Shown one piece after another: positions 57,168 through 64,000 of a stretch of DNA of 64,000 bases. The notes below the pieces were generated by a model, which was not told the DNA's origin, did no database searches, and saw nothing but the letters and a program-made list of their open reading frames with translations. The translations under genes and the position numbers were made by a program. The stretch spans positions 116,162 through 180,161 of the forward strand of contig DATAZE010000062.1 of the NCBI GenBank assembly GCA_036272195.1. Direction: 5' to 3'. The number at the start of each line of letters is the position of its first letter. Positions within the stretch are counted from its first letter, which is position 1. Origin of the DNA: DASXHY01 sp036272195 (GTDB lineage Bacteria; Verrucomicrobiota; Verrucomicrobiia; Limisphaerales; DASXHY01).

Positions 57168-59146
57168 GGTTTTTCCAACACAGCTTTAAGGCGGGAAACC
57201 AAATCAGCGGATGAAGATTGCAAAGGAATCACGGCGTCGACCTTCCGCAGGAAATCCGGATCCACCTCGTCTTCGTTGCAACCGAGCAGACAAAATGTCT
57301 TGAGCGAACCCTGGTCGCTGAGGATCCGTTCGCTCAACGACGCCGGCTCGAGAAAATCACTGGTGCAGATCAACAGCAAGCCGACGAATTGAAAGGCGGG
57401 CGAATTGAGAATCTCAATTGCCTCGGTCTCGGAACTGGTGGGCACCACGTAAAACCCGTTTTCGCGCAGGCGCGCGGTGGTCTTATTGAGGACATCCCCC
57501 GCGGGTCCCAGTGCGAGCAGAGTGTGGCGCGTGGGCCGGACGACGGGGGCAGCAGCCTCCGCCTCGGCTTCGGTAAAATTCGCGGTGCGAAACCAAAGAT
57601 GAAAGGTGGTCCCAGCGCGTTCCTTGCTTTCGACGGAAATGGCCGCGCTATGTTTTTCCGCGAACAAGCGCGTGTTATACAAACCAAGGCCAGAGCCTTT
57701 ACCGAGCGGTTTGGTGGTGAAGAACGGGTCAAAAATCGAATTCAACATGCGCTGGGGAATTCCCATGCCCGTGTCAGCCACCGAGAGGCAAACAGTCGGC
57801 ACTTTGGGCAACGCGCCCTGGACGGTCGGCGCATCCGGCGGTTCCTGATGAAACGACGTGCGAAAAACGAGGTTGCCGCCGCTCGGCATGGCGTCCACGG
57901 CGTTCATCGCGAGGTTCACGATGACCTGGCGCAGTTCAAAGGCATCGGCATAAATGGGCAACTGATTTTTTTCGAGCTCCGTCTGGATGCGGACGCGGCG
58001 GGGGAGCACTTTCTGCAATACATCCACGAGCGTGACGACAATTTCGTTCAGGTCGTGGTAATTTTTTTCGCCCGGGCTGCCCTGGTGCAACTGGCGGAGG
58101 CGCATGCTCAACTGGCCGGCCTGCATGGCAGTCGTGCGGATCATGCTGAGGCCTTCGCGCAAGGAACTATTTTCCTCGAGGGACGCTTCGTAGGTTTCGC
58201 TAAGCGCGATGATGCCGGTCATGATGTTGCAAAAATCGTGGGCAAGGCCAATCGTCAGCGTGCCGAGATTTTCCTTCCAGGACATGTTGAGCAACCGGCG
58301 CTCGGCAATGGTTTGGCGTGTGATATCGAGCCAGATGCCTTCGTAACCCAGCAGGAGGCCGTTGCTGGAACAAACGGGCTGGCGATGTTCCCAGAGATAG
58401 GTCACGCGGCCGGTTTGGACATGGCGAATGCGGAATGTCCCGGTCATGTCAGCGGGCGAGCGGGCGCCGTTGCGCAGCCGGGCCATCAACGGGTCGGCGT
58501 CGGCGTCGTGCACGACCTGCCAGAAGTGATTTGAGTTGCGGCGCCATTCCTGGGCGGAAATGCCGGTGAGTTCCTCAATTTTGGGACTGACAAAGGCGAA
58601 GCTGAAATCAGGACGCTGGCTGAAAATGATTCCGGGCCAATGATGGCTCAGGTTTTCCAATTGGGCCTCGGCGCGAATCACGCGTTGAAACGCTTGATTA
58701 ACCGCGAGCCGGCCCCAATGGGGTTCGGGAAATAGTTCTTCCAATTCGCGCGCGGGCGGCAAAACAGATTGAAGCCGCACAAATTGCACCGCGCCCTGGC
58801 GGCAAATTTCCGCGCCGAGCCTTTTTCCCACACTGTTATCCGAACCAGGCAACTCGAGGCGGTCGAACGTGGCCGTCTGTGCCAGAAAATCGCGAAAGAC
58901 GGTTTCCCATCCGGCATCGCGCTGGCCAAGGAGGCGGGCGAGTGATTGCCCGGAGAGTTCGCCGGGTGTGGCCTCAAACCAGCGGGCCAGCGAATCGTTT
59001 ACCGAAACGATGTTTCCTTCCGGGTTCAAGACGGCGCTTCCCGCGTCCAGCCACGTGGCGGCCGCTGAGTAGCCGGGGGGAAATCCTGGCTTTTCCGTCT
59101 CTGACGGATTTAATGGGTCGCCGGATGCGCAATTGGAATTTACCAT
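57164..59146 (-). CDS. PAS histidine kinase with degenerate receiver
   Basis: A 660-residue cytoplasmic sensor. Residues about 30-130 and 165-285 look like PAS domains (AVLNPEGNIVSVNDSLARWF, then DFSFAFVSPKIEELTGISAQ and WEHRQPVCSSNGLLLGYEGI). The kinase core has His303 (TIGLAHDFCNIMTGI), an N-box VIVNLAMNAVDAMPSGGNL, and G boxes in DTGMGIPQ and GKGSGLGLY. The C-terminal 120 residues fold like a receiver but lack the acidic pair and the phospho-acceptor (LLICTSDFL), so it is a pseudo-receiver. The ATG at 59146 has AAGGA a few nt upstream; 59173 is an alternative. Confidence 0.9.
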   Translation of the reverse strand: MVNSNCASGDPLNPSETEKPGFPPGYSAAATWLDAGSAVLNPEGNIVSVNDSLARWFEATPGELSGQSLARLLGQRDAGWETVFRDFLAQTATFDRLELPGSDNSVGKRLGAEICRQGAVQFVRLQSVLPPARELEELFPEPHWGRLAVNQAFQRVIRAEAQLENLSHHWPGIIFSQRPDFSFAFVSPKIEELTGISAQEWRRNSNHFWQVVHDADADPLMARLRNGARSPADMTGTFRIRHVQTGRVTYLWEHRQPVCSSNGLLLGYEGIWLDITRQTIAERRLLNMSWKENLGTLTIGLAHDFCNIMTGIIALSETYEASLEENSSLREGLSMIRTTAMQAGQLSMRLRQLHQGSPGEKNYHDLNEIVVTLVDVLQKVLPRRVRIQTELEKNQLPIYADAFELRQVIVNLAMNAVDAMPSGGNLVFRTSFHQEPPDAPTVQGALPKVPTVCLSVADTGMGIPQRMLNSIFDPFFTTKPLGKGSGLGLYNTRLFAEKHSAAISVESKERAGTTFHLWFRTANFTEAEAEAAAPVVRPTRHTLLALGPAGDVLNKTTARLRENGFYVVPTSSETEAIEILNSPAFQFVGLLLICTSDFLEPASLSERILSDQGSLKTFCLLGCNEDEVDPDFLRKVDAVIPLQSSSADLVSRLKAVLEKP

Positions 59147-59389
59147 ATTCCTTAATCCCTGGGTACGAAGCACATTAACGGCGACTGGAGTATTTCTACC
59201 ATATCTCTTCTGGTCCGGGAGATTACTGATGTCGGATTTAATTCGCTAACCATTTTTTGCTAAATAATTCCCCAAAAATGTTTGCGTGTGAATTCCGTTC
59301 TCACGTTTTACGCGAGGCACTGGACACTTGCGGTCGGTGTCGCTTAAGTTCCGAGGATTGCTTCGTTAATTTAAAGCGAGTCAACCGAA

Positions 59390-60166
59390 ATGAAATCGAG
59401 ACTGAAAGACAAATGGATTTTGATAACGGGCGCGTCCAGCGGATTCGGAGCTGCCGCCGCCAAATCGTTCGGCGCGGAAGGCGCGCGGCTGTTACTGGGC
59501 GCGCGCCGCCTGGATCGGCTGGAAAAAGTCGCCAAGGAAGCCCGAAAGGCCGGAGCGCCCGAGGCGCATTTTCACAAAATGGATGTGTCTCAGACTACCA
59601 GCGTGAATGCGTTCGTGGAGTGGGCGCGTACGAAGACCAAGCGCGTTGATGTCTTGATCAATAACGCCGGCGGGGCGTTGGGCATGGATCCGGTGGCGGA
59701 AGGAAAGGATGAGGATTGGGAAACGATGCTGCAAACGAACGTGCTCGGCCTGCTGCGCGTGACGCGCGCGGTGTTGCCGATGATTCCGCACGACGCCGGC
59801 AGCAGCATTATCAATATCGGTTCCTACGCGGCTTATACTACGTATGAAGGCGGCGCGGCGTATTGCGCGGCGAAGGGCGGGGAATTGCAGATCACACGCA
59901 CGTTGCGGCTGGAATTGAACGGCACGGGTATTCGCGTGGGAACGGTTGATCCGGGATTGGCGGAAACGGAATTCTCGCTGGTGCGATTCAAGGGCGATGC
60001 TGCGCGCGCGAAAAAACCATACGAGGGGACACATCCGCTGGTGGCGGATGACATCGCGGAGATTTTGGTGTGGGTGGCGGGGCGTCCGGCGCACGTGAAT
60101 ATTGACCAGTTGCTGGTGCGGCCGGTGGACCAGGCGGCGATACACAAAGTGTTTCGGAGGAAATAA
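59390..60166 (+). CDS. Short-chain dehydrogenase/reductase (YdfG-like)
   Basis: A 258-residue classical SDR. It has the cofactor loop TGASSGFG (residues 13-20), VLINNAGGALGMDPV, and the catalytic Ser in IINIGSYAAY with Tyr158 and Lys162 (YCAAK). The ARRLDRL after the second strand suggests NADP(H). It resembles YdfG-type 3-hydroxy acid dehydrogenases. No pathway context is visible; the neighbours are a sensor kinase and an LptF/G permease. Substrate is unknown. Confidence 0.9.
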   Translation: MKSRLKDKWILITGASSGFGAAAAKSFGAEGARLLLGARRLDRLEKVAKEARKAGAPEAHFHKMDVSQTTSVNAFVEWARTKTKRVDVLINNAGGALGMDPVAEGKDEDWETMLQTNVLGLLRVTRAVLPMIPHDAGSSIINIGSYAAYTTYEGGAAYCAAKGGELQITRTLRLELNGTGIRVGTVDPGLAETEFSLVRFKGDAARAKKPYEGTHPLVADDIAEILVWVAGRPAHVNIDQLLVRPVDQAAIHKVFRRK

Positions 60167-60219
60167 GGCGGACAGGGTCGAGTGACCAAACAGCACGCCT
60201 TCTCCGGTCCCTCGACCCT

Positions 60220-61380
60220 TTAGATGCCGCGATTGGCGCGCCAGAGGAGGACGGCGCCGGTGGCCTGGAAAACGAGGTTGGGCATCCACATGAGCAGGTG
60301 CGGGGCGTATTGGGCGTGGGAGGACAGCGATTGGCCGATGAATTGTATCGTGTAATAAATCAACACCAGTCCCACGGCGACCAATATCCCCATGTTCGAC
60401 TCGCGCCGGTGCACCCGAATGCCGAGAGGGATCCCGATCAAGGTGAAGCCGAAGCACGCGAAAGAAAAGGCAACTTGTTTGTGAAGCTGAATGCGAATCG
60501 GCTCGGCGAAATCACTCGTGAACCGTTCCATACGCTTTTTTCTCTGCTGCTCATCGTTGGCCTGGAGCGTGTTCACCGGAACCGGCGCACTGATGCGGGT
60601 CTTTCTCAATTCCTCCCGCAGTTGCAGGAACGTCATGTCCGTGATGCCGGCGACATTTTTATCATTTGCCTTCAAGTCCACCGGCACGAGCCATTCGTTG
60701 CCGGAGAATGAGCGTCCATCCGGCGTCTGGGCGTCAAAATTGGTCAGGTATAACAAGAGCTGTTGGTTGTTCGTGTCCATTTCGAGCCTGCCGTTGGGAG
60801 CGATAATGGTGGTGCGATTGGTTTCCTGCTCAATTTTCAAAATGAACACGTCCTGCAAATTCTGATTGCGATTTTTACGGGTATAGATCGTGTAGGAAGA
60901 ACCGTTGGTTTGCGCGGGGAAATTGACTGGCTGGCCTTCTGGCAACCGGAAATTGGCCAGCGAGGACCTCATGTCGGTGCGCAGATTGTTGTAAGCGACA
61001 CGGCAGGTGGGGGCGAGTTGCAAGTTAATCAGCCCACTTAAGGCGCATAGCAGCAAGCCCAGCAACAGGATGGGTGCCGCCAGGGAAACGAGGCTGATGC
61101 CGCTGGCGCGCGCGGCGGTCAGTTCATGGTCGGCGCTGAATCGGCCAAAGACGAGCAGGGTGGAAGTCAAAATGGCCGTGGGCAGGGCGAAGGCGAACAC
61201 AAACGGAATAAGCAGGCCGAAAGCCTCAGCAATCATGACAAAGGACGCCTGGCCGTTCACCAGCAGCGGGAGCAGTTCCCGCAGCGCGCTGCCAACCAGC
61301 AGCACAAAAGTGAACACGAGCATCGTCATCACCAACGAGGCCAAAATCTGCCGCAGCAAATATGCGTGTAAGGTCTTCAA
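60220..61380 (-). CDS. Lipopolysaccharide export permease, LptF/LptG family
   Basis: A 386-residue YjgP/YjgQ-type protein. It has three N-terminal transmembrane segments (MTMLVFTFVLLVGSALREL, then SFVMIAEAFGLLIPFVFAFA and APILLLGLLLCALSGLINL), a periplasmic beta-jellyroll (about residues 130-290), and C-terminal segments starting at VAFSFACFGFTLIGIPLGI. The motifs ELTAARASGIS and LLPLL are family marks. It extracts LPS with LptB. Only one paralogue is here, and LptF and LptG cannot be told apart with certainty. Its presence indicates an LPS-bearing outer membrane. Confidence 0.9.
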   Translation of the reverse strand: MKTLHAYLLRQILASLVMTMLVFTFVLLVGSALRELLPLLVNGQASFVMIAEAFGLLIPFVFAFALPTAILTSTLLVFGRFSADHELTAARASGISLVSLAAPILLLGLLLCALSGLINLQLAPTCRVAYNNLRTDMRSSLANFRLPEGQPVNFPAQTNGSSYTIYTRKNRNQNLQDVFILKIEQETNRTTIIAPNGRLEMDTNNQQLLLYLTNFDAQTPDGRSFSGNEWLVPVDLKANDKNVAGITDMTFLQLREELRKTRISAPVPVNTLQANDEQQRKKRMERFTSDFAEPIRIQLHKQVAFSFACFGFTLIGIPLGIRVHRRESNMGILVAVGLVLIYYTIQFIGQSLSSHAQYAPHLLMWMPNLVFQATGAVLLWRANRGI

Positions 61381-61886
61381 TCGAGCGGAGCCAACGTAGA
61401 GAGAATGATTCGAGTCGGAAATACCAAATTTAGGCGAGGGGCGGATTTAGCCACAGATGGACACAGATAAACACAGATGAAGACTCGGAGGCTGAATTTT
61501 GAGGCCGAGAAAGCTTGCGGCGCTCTGCCGAGACGCCGCCACGGCGGCTAGTTGGAACGAGAATAGTGAATGCGGACGTGAACGCGAGCGGTGTGGCGCA
61601 CGGGTTGAATCCAGAAGGCGACGGGCCGGAAAACGATGTGAAGGCGTCGCTGGCGTGGCAGGCTGCGCGGCCATGATATCCTCCGCGTGCCGCCGCAACG
61701 CACGATGCGAAGCCATGGTCGGGAATTTGTCAGGCGGCCCATACTTATAAGAGGAACTGCGGCTCCCATTTGTTCCGGCAGCACTTTTGGCTCGAAATTC
61801 CGGGAATTGGGCCCAGACTGGCGAAATCATAGAACGGGAGGAACCTTTTGCCCGCTGGTTGCTCCTATGATTGATACACTTAACGT
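61381..61886. other. Gene-free divergent region with tandem 10-mers
   Basis: No gene is supported here. Three 10-nt units of the ACACAGATGG/ACACAGATAA type occur at 61451-61480. The middle part (61500-61680) is a GC-rich stretch with CGGCGG and GCCGCC palindromes; open frames through it are low-complexity. A possible ECF-type promoter lies at the right end. Confidence 0.5.
61840..61870 (+). promoter_or_regulatory. Possible ECF-sigma promoter upstream of its own gene
   Basis: GGAACC at 61840-61845 resembles the AAC-containing -35 element of ECF sigma factors, and a plausible -10 lies about 17-20 nt later (CTATGATT). ECF factors often activate their own gene. The -10 is not distinctive, so this is weak. 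Confidence 0.3.
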
Positions 61887-62399
61887 ATGGCCTCTGTCGA
61901 CTTTGAGAGCGTAGTGGCGAGTTATTACGAGCCACTCTATCAGTTTGCTTTCAGCCTGACCCGCGCGGAGGCGGATGCGTGCGATCTTACGCAACAGACT
62001 TTTTATGTGTGGGCGACCAAAGGCCACCAGTTACGGGACCAGTCGAAAGTTAAAACCTGGCTGTTTACGACATTGCATCGAGCCTTTTTGGAAAGTCGGC
62101 GACGCCAGGCGCGGTTTCCGCATTACGAATTAGAGGAGGTTCCGATGGATCTGCCCACGCTCTCGCCCGCAACTGTGAATCAATTGGACGCCGGCCAGGT
62201 GCTCCAAGCCCTGGGACAAGTAGACGAAATTTACCAAGCCCCGGTGGCGCTCTTTTACCTGGAAGATTGTTCCTACAAGGAAATCGCGAGCATTCTCGAT
62301 ATTCCGATCGGCACGGTAAAATCCCGGATGGCGCGGGGCATCAGCCAATTGCAGACAATTCTGACCCGCGGTGAAAGAGCGGACCATCGTGAAAGATAA
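61887..62399 (+). CDS. ECF-family RNA polymerase sigma factor
   Basis: A 170-residue ECF sigma factor. Region 2 has YYEPLYQFAFSLTRAEADAC with DLTQQTFYVWAT, and KVKTWLFTTLHRAFLESRRR. Region 4 has YQAPVALFYLEDCSYKEIAS and ILDIPIGTVKSRMARGISQL, the standard helix-turn-helix. It is followed 1 nt after its stop by a single-pass membrane protein that is probably its anti-sigma factor. The regulon is unknown. Confidence 0.93.
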   Translation: MASVDFESVVASYYEPLYQFAFSLTRAEADACDLTQQTFYVWATKGHQLRDQSKVKTWLFTTLHRAFLESRRRQARFPHYELEEVPMDLPTLSPATVNQLDAGQVLQALGQVDEIYQAPVALFYLEDCSYKEIASILDIPIGTVKSRMARGISQLQTILTRGERADHRER

Positions 62400-62400
62400 A

Positions 62401-63174
62401 ATGAATAACGAGCAGGCAAAAGATATCCTAAAACTCTACCGTCCCGGCACGGCGGACGCCGCCGACCCGGCTTTCATCGAGGCGCTGGAACTTTGCGAAC
62501 GGGACGCGGAGATGAAAGCATGGTTCGCGGATCATTGCGCGGTTTACTCGGCGCTGCGCTCGAAGTTCCGGCAAATCTCGGTGCCGGAAGGTTTGAAGGA
62601 ACAAATCATTGCCGAACGTCCGATTCACCGCACTCCGGTTTGGCAGCGGGCGGTTCTTGCGGCGGGCGCTTTCGCTGCCGTGGCCCTCGTGGCTTTTAAT
62701 GTTCAACAAAGCTGGCATCCGCGGGAACCGCACGATTTCACAGCTTACCGCAGTTACATGGACAGCCTGGCGATGCGCGGGTATTACATGGATCTGGAGA
62801 CTAATAACCTGGATCAAATCCGAATGTTCCTTTCCCAGAAAAAAGCCATCGCGGATTACGTGTTGCCGTCGGATTTAGAGAAGAATTCAAAGGCGGCCGG
62901 TTGCGTGGCCACGACCTGGCAGGGCAAACCGGTTTCCATGATTTGTTTCCAAAGTGGCAGGCCGATGGGACCGAGCCAGCAATCGGACCTGTGGTTGTTC
63001 ATTACCGACAAGGCCGCGGCTGGGGACACGCCAACCGCAAGTACGCCGACTTTTGCCAAAGCGGATGGGCTTATGACGGCGAGTTGGACTGCCGGAGGGA
63101 GAACTTACGTGCTGGCTACGGACGGCGACCAACAATTCCTTGGCAAATTCCTTCCGGCGAACGCTGTGCTTTAG
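62401..63174 (+). CDS. Putative anti-sigma factor, stop codon made by the IS insertion
   Basis: A 257-residue protein downstream of the ECF factor. A cytoplasmic N-terminal helical part (about residues 1-75, including ALELCERDAEMKAWFADH) resembles a weak anti-sigma domain. A transmembrane segment follows (WQRAVLAAGAFAAVALVAF, about residues 81-99), then a periplasmic domain with FTAYRSYMDSLAMRGYYMD and KAAGCVATTWQGKPVSMICF. The TAG stop at 63172-63174 uses the target TA and the first base of the IS, so the original C-terminus may have been longer. A GTG at 62371 is an alternative start. The ATG at 62401 has GAAAGA upstream. Confidence 0.8.
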   Translation: MNNEQAKDILKLYRPGTADAADPAFIEALELCERDAEMKAWFADHCAVYSALRSKFRQISVPEGLKEQIIAERPIHRTPVWQRAVLAAGAFAAVALVAFNVQQSWHPREPHDFTAYRSYMDSLAMRGYYMDLETNNLDQIRMFLSQKKAIADYVLPSDLEKNSKAAGCVATTWQGKPVSMICFQSGRPMGPSQQSDLWLFITDKAAAGDTPTASTPTFAKADGLMTASWTAGGRTYVLATDGDQQFLGKFLPANAVL

Positions 63175-64000
63175 GGCCTGTTAACACTACTTGTACTTTC
63201 TGGGAGCTTAGGTAATATGGAGGGCATGAAGCTTACTGAGAATCAGTATCAACGGATCGCCGACTGCCTGCCGCGGCAGCGGGGCAACGTAAGCATGACC
63301 AATCTGCAACTGCTCAATGCCCTCCTTTATGTGGTGGAGCATGGTTGTAAGTGGCGCGGCCTGCCAGAGCAGTTTGGCAACTGGCATACGATCTACACGC
63401 GGATGAATCGCTGGAGTAAAGCGGGAGTTTTGGATCGGGTCTTCGCTCGGTTGCAGCAAGAGCAAATTCTGGCCATCCGAATCGAGCACGTGTGCCTGGA
63501 TAGCACCACGATCAAAGTGCATCCTGATGGAACCGGGGCACTCAAAAAAACGGGCCACAAGCCATCGGGCGCTCCCGGGGCGGATGCACTACCAAAATTC
63601 ATTTGGTTGCCGCGAATGACCGGTGTGCCTTGATCTTAAAACTTTCTCCGGGCCAGGCGGGTGATGCCCCCGCCGGACGCGAACTATTGGAAGCGGGTGG
63701 GCCGGTGCCAGCCGGTTGCCCTCTCATCATGGATAGCGCCTATGAAGGTGATGAAACCCGGCGTTTAGCAGAGCAATTGGGCTGCCTCCCAGTGGTGCCA
63801 CCCAATCCTAGGCGTCGGACACCTTGGGAATACGATCGAGTAATTTATCGCCGCCGAAACGAGATCGAACGGCTCTTCCGACGCATCAAAAGCTACCGCC
63901 GTGTTTTTTCCCGCTTCGATAAACTCGACTCCCTCTTCGCCGGATTCGTTGTCTTCGCCTTAATTATCGAAGCTTTACGTAATAGTGTTAACAGGCCCTA
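63172..64000 (+). mobile_element. IS5-family insertion sequence (IS427-like), window-terminal
   Basis: Both ends read TAGGGCCTGTTAACACTA in inverted orientation (63172-63189 and 63983-64000), an 18-nt perfect match that includes a TA at each edge. A 2-bp TA target duplication is usual for the IS427 group. The body between the TAs is 825 bp and carries one transposase in two overlapping frames. Its right end coincides exactly with the end of the window, which suggests that the contig stops in a multi-copy repeat. Confidence 0.9.
63217..64000 (+). CDS. IS5-family DDE transposase, programmed -1 frameshift
   Basis: The first frame (63217-63633) carries the N-terminal part LTENQYQRIADCLPRQRGNV and the first catalytic Asp in HVCLDSTTIKVHPD. 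At the A7 run 63544-63550 a -1 shift enters the second frame, which continues KNGPQAIGRSRGG, TTKIHLVAANDRC and LSPGQAGD. It then shows the second Asp (LIMDSAYEGDE) and the Glu (RRRNEIERLFRRIKSYRRVF). The first frame alone ends in a non-homologous tail. The stop of the second frame falls on the last TA plus the base beyond the window. The catalytic triad is complete, so the enzyme may be active. Confidence 0.9.

Noticed and set aside
57218..58534. Plus-strand open frame (438 codons) opposite the histidine kinase
   Set aside because: It is antisense to conserved kinase motifs and its translation is a Gln/Arg-rich shadow.
61447..61935. Minus-strand frame (162 codons) between the LptF/G and ECF genes
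   Set aside because: It crosses the ACACAGAT tandem repeat and the ECF start region, and its sequence is low-complexity.

Overview
The window is 64 kb of a GC-rich, Gram-negative genome that most resembles the PVC superphylum, probably Verrucomicrobiota of the Pedosphaera/Ellin514 kind. This is inferred from a PVC-like microcompartment locus (PduL, two BMC-H shell proteins, acetate kinase, divergent DeoR regulator), a PEP-CTERM protein, P- and L-ring flagellar genes, an LptF/LptG-type permease, and many short dispersed repeats between and sometimes inside genes. No rRNA, tRNA or CRISPR array was recognised.

Layout. 1-3.2 kb: leftward microcompartment operon (pduL, lipoprotein, two BMC-H, ackA running off the edge) divergent from a DeoR regulator, with a palindromic candidate operator between them. 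3.2-5.6 kb: a small membrane protein, a VapBC-like toxin-antitoxin pair sitting between two copies of a ~105 bp repeat that includes the 3' tail of an HDOD gene, then that HDOD gene. 5.9-9.7 kb: an overlapping operon of two exported proteins, a chaperone-like protein and an NtrC/FlrC-type sigma-54 activator. 9.9-25.3 kb: a long rightward flagellar operon (flgBC fliEFGHIJ motE-like fliK flgD flgD-like flgE fliLMNOPQR flhB). 25.3-29.2 kb: an accessory island with a PEP-CTERM protein and an AT-rich gene for a secreted protein with a possible MACPF/CDC-like segment, bracketed by two nested inverted-repeat pairs. 29.2-35.6 kb: flhA, flhF, a small membrane protein, fliA, motA, motB and a small cysteine protein. 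36.2-43.6 kb: flgF G A H I J N K L. 43.9-55.6 kb: a glycosylation block (GT11-like transferase, nucleotidyltransferase-GHMP kinase fusion, CMP-sugar synthetase-like enzyme, GT-B protein, 1976-residue multi-domain glycosyltransferase) wrapped around fliW, csrA and a small protein ending like flagellin. 55.9-59.1 kb: HD-GYP response regulator and histidine kinase. 59.4-63.2 kb: SDR, LptF/G permease, ECF sigma factor and its partner. 63.2-64.0 kb: an IS5-family element whose right end coincides with the window end.

The flagellar genes look like one sigma-54 regulon. Five sites with exact GG-N10-GC geometry and a common TGGCA(C/A/T)-N5-(T/C/G)TGCTAAA core precede flgB, flhA, the fliA unit, flgF and fliW, and the activator gene lies just upstream of the first. 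Three of them imply nearly leaderless mRNAs. Flagellin, fliD, fliS, flhG and chemotaxis genes are not in the window. The glycosylation block next to fliW/csrA suggests modification of flagellin encoded elsewhere.

The items most worth checking are the inverted-repeat-bounded secreted-protein cassette, the flagellin-tail mimic beside fliW/csrA, the paired hairpin elements with compensatory changes, and the heptamer and GC-palindrome repeats that have entered coding sequence in flhF and the giant glycosyltransferase.
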